Assembly: GCA_963835135.1 (NCBI GenBank)
Contig: CAWIEF010000003.1
Span: 310,001 to 374,000 of the forward strand
Length of the DNA stretch: 64,000 bases
Direction: 5' to 3'
Source: JAVVHH01 sp963835135
Lineage (GTDB): Bacteria > Pseudomonadota > Alphaproteobacteria > Acetobacterales > Acetobacteraceae
Shown here: in pieces, positions 63,414 through 64,000 of the stretch
How positions within the stretch are numbered: position 1 is the first letter of the stretch
How the letters are laid out: every line of letters begins with the position of its first letter
Program-made: the position numbers and the translations under genes
Notes under the pieces: model-generated
The model's input: only the letters and a program-made list of their open reading frames with translations
Told to the model about the DNA's origin: nothing
Databases searched by the model: none

Positions 63414-64000
63414 CTCTGACGTCATAATACTCGGCGCCGGTGCCGCCGGCCTGATGTGCGCGTTCACCGCCGCCCGCCGCGGCCGCCGGGTCGTCGTCCT
63501 CGACCACGCCCGCCAGCCGGGCGAAAAAATCCTCATCTCCGGCGGCGGCCGCTGCAACTTCACCAACCGCGACTGCCGCCCGGAGCGCTTCCTCTCCGGC
63601 AACCCCAAGTTCTGCCGCTCCGCCCTCTCCCGCTACACGCCCGAGGACTTCATCGCCCTCGTCGACAAGCACCGCATCGCCTGGCACGAGAAGACGCTCG
63701 GCCAGCTCTTCTGCGACGGCTCTGCCCGCCAGATCGTCGCCATGCTGCTCGCCGAATGCGACGCCGCCGGCGTCGACATCCGCCTCCAGCAGCGGATCGG
63801 CGACGTCAGCCGCCCCGCCCGCTTCCGCGTCGACACCCACGACGGCCCCCTCGAAGCCGAATCGCTGATCCTCGCCACCGGCGGCCTCTCCATCCCCAAG
63901 ATCGGCGCCACCGGCCTCGCCCACGATCTCGCCCGCCGCTTCGGCCTCCCGCTGACGGAGATCCGCCCGGGCCTCGTCCCCCTCCGCCTCGACCCGCATC
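63406..64000 (+). CDS. BaiN/RdsA-type NAD(P)/FAD-dependent oxidoreductase, 3' end outside window
   Basis: The first 198 residues of an HI0933-family flavoprotein (the TIGR00275-like branch). FAD fold VIILGAGAAGLMCAFTAARRG at residues about 6-25 (split here), then the family signature GEKILISGGGRCNFTNRD, and a second nucleotide-facing strand LILATGGLSIPKIGATG. It differs from the paralogue at 5675-6841, which has GRGGLNITHSE at the same place. ATG 63406 overlaps the permease stop by 8 bases, so the two are co-translated. Substrate unknown. Confidence 0.9.
   Translation, partial: MTDSDVIILGAGAAGLMCAFTAARRGRRVVVLDHARQPGEKILISGGGRCNFTNRDCRPERFLSGNPKFCRSALSRYTPEDFIALVDKHRIAWHEKTLGQLFCDGSARQIVAMLLAECDAAGVDIRLQQRIGDVSRPARFRVDTHDGPLEAESLILATGGLSIPKIGATGLAHDLARRFGLPLTEIRPGLVPLRLDPH

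Overview
The window is an ordinary, very GC-rich and densely packed piece of bacterial chromosome. The trpB-trpA-accD-folC order, the PPIase-argJ-NUDIX order, a DUF1244 protein and many GTG/TTG starts with 4-base gene overlaps point to an alphaproteobacterium, most likely Rhodospirillales/Acetobacteraceae. That placement is an inference from gene content. I see no rRNA, tRNA, CRISPR array, prophage, transposase or plasmid genes.

Layout. 1-5.7 kb: parvulin PPIase (cut by the window start), argJ, a GNAT-NUDIX fusion, a CinA-like protein, a lipid kinase and a metallophosphoesterase on +. 5.7-10.8 kb: a BaiN-type flavoprotein (-), an amidase and the periplasmic cyclohexadienyl dehydratase pheC (+), then a divergent aldo/keto reductase and TetR regulator. 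10.8-15.0 kb: two tandem related glycosyltransferases (the second one frameshifted) and glutamate dehydrogenase. 15.0-15.5 kb: a small graveyard of gene fragments. 15.5-27.2 kb: a minus-strand run of corA, a Pro/Gly-rich secreted protein, epmA, two lipoproteins, mscL, alpha-2-macroglobulin, pbpC and an epoxide-hydrolase-like enzyme. 27.3-32.0 kb: trpB-trpA-accD-folC-cupin. 32-35.5 kb: DUF1244, glycerate kinase, pyruvate kinase, a glycine-zipper protein. 35.5-41 kb: a giant three-module glycosyltransferase, an ABC oligopeptide-type binding protein, a REP-like intergenic element and a 24-residue membrane protein. 41-45.3 kb: frameshifted glycolate-oxidase fusion and serine-glyoxylate aminotransferase. 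45.4-52.2 kb: a ketopantoate-reductase relative, mobA, a frameshifted MFS pump, an Old Yellow Enzyme, a Wzx-like flippase, an orphan sugar-ABC ATPase. 52.3-64 kb: response regulator, msrA, CaiB-type CoA transferase, a hydrolase pseudogene with an internal deletion, kgtP-like MFS, bactofilin, EI24/CysZ-like membrane protein, PfkB sugar/adenosine kinase, a secreted protein, typA, a small secreted protein, ampG-like permease and a second BaiN-type flavoprotein (cut by the window end).

How the genes work together. Three themes recur. (1) Envelope: PBP1C with its alpha-2-macroglobulin partner, AmpG, bactofilin, MscL, a flippase and three large glycosyltransferases. (2) C2/C3 metabolism: glycolate oxidase, serine-glyoxylate aminotransferase and glycerate 2-kinase could form a glycolate-to-glycerate salvage route, with pyruvate kinase next to the glycerate kinase. 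(3) Amino acid and cofactor synthesis: argJ, trpBA, pheC, folC, mobA.

I did not find a clear undescribed multi-gene system. The most noteworthy items are five separate +1 frame breaks in three otherwise intact genes (real decay or consensus insertion errors), the fragment graveyard at 15 kb, the internally deleted hydrolase at 54.6 kb, the WbsX-GT4-GT2 megaprotein, and a few small secreted or membrane proteins of unknown role.
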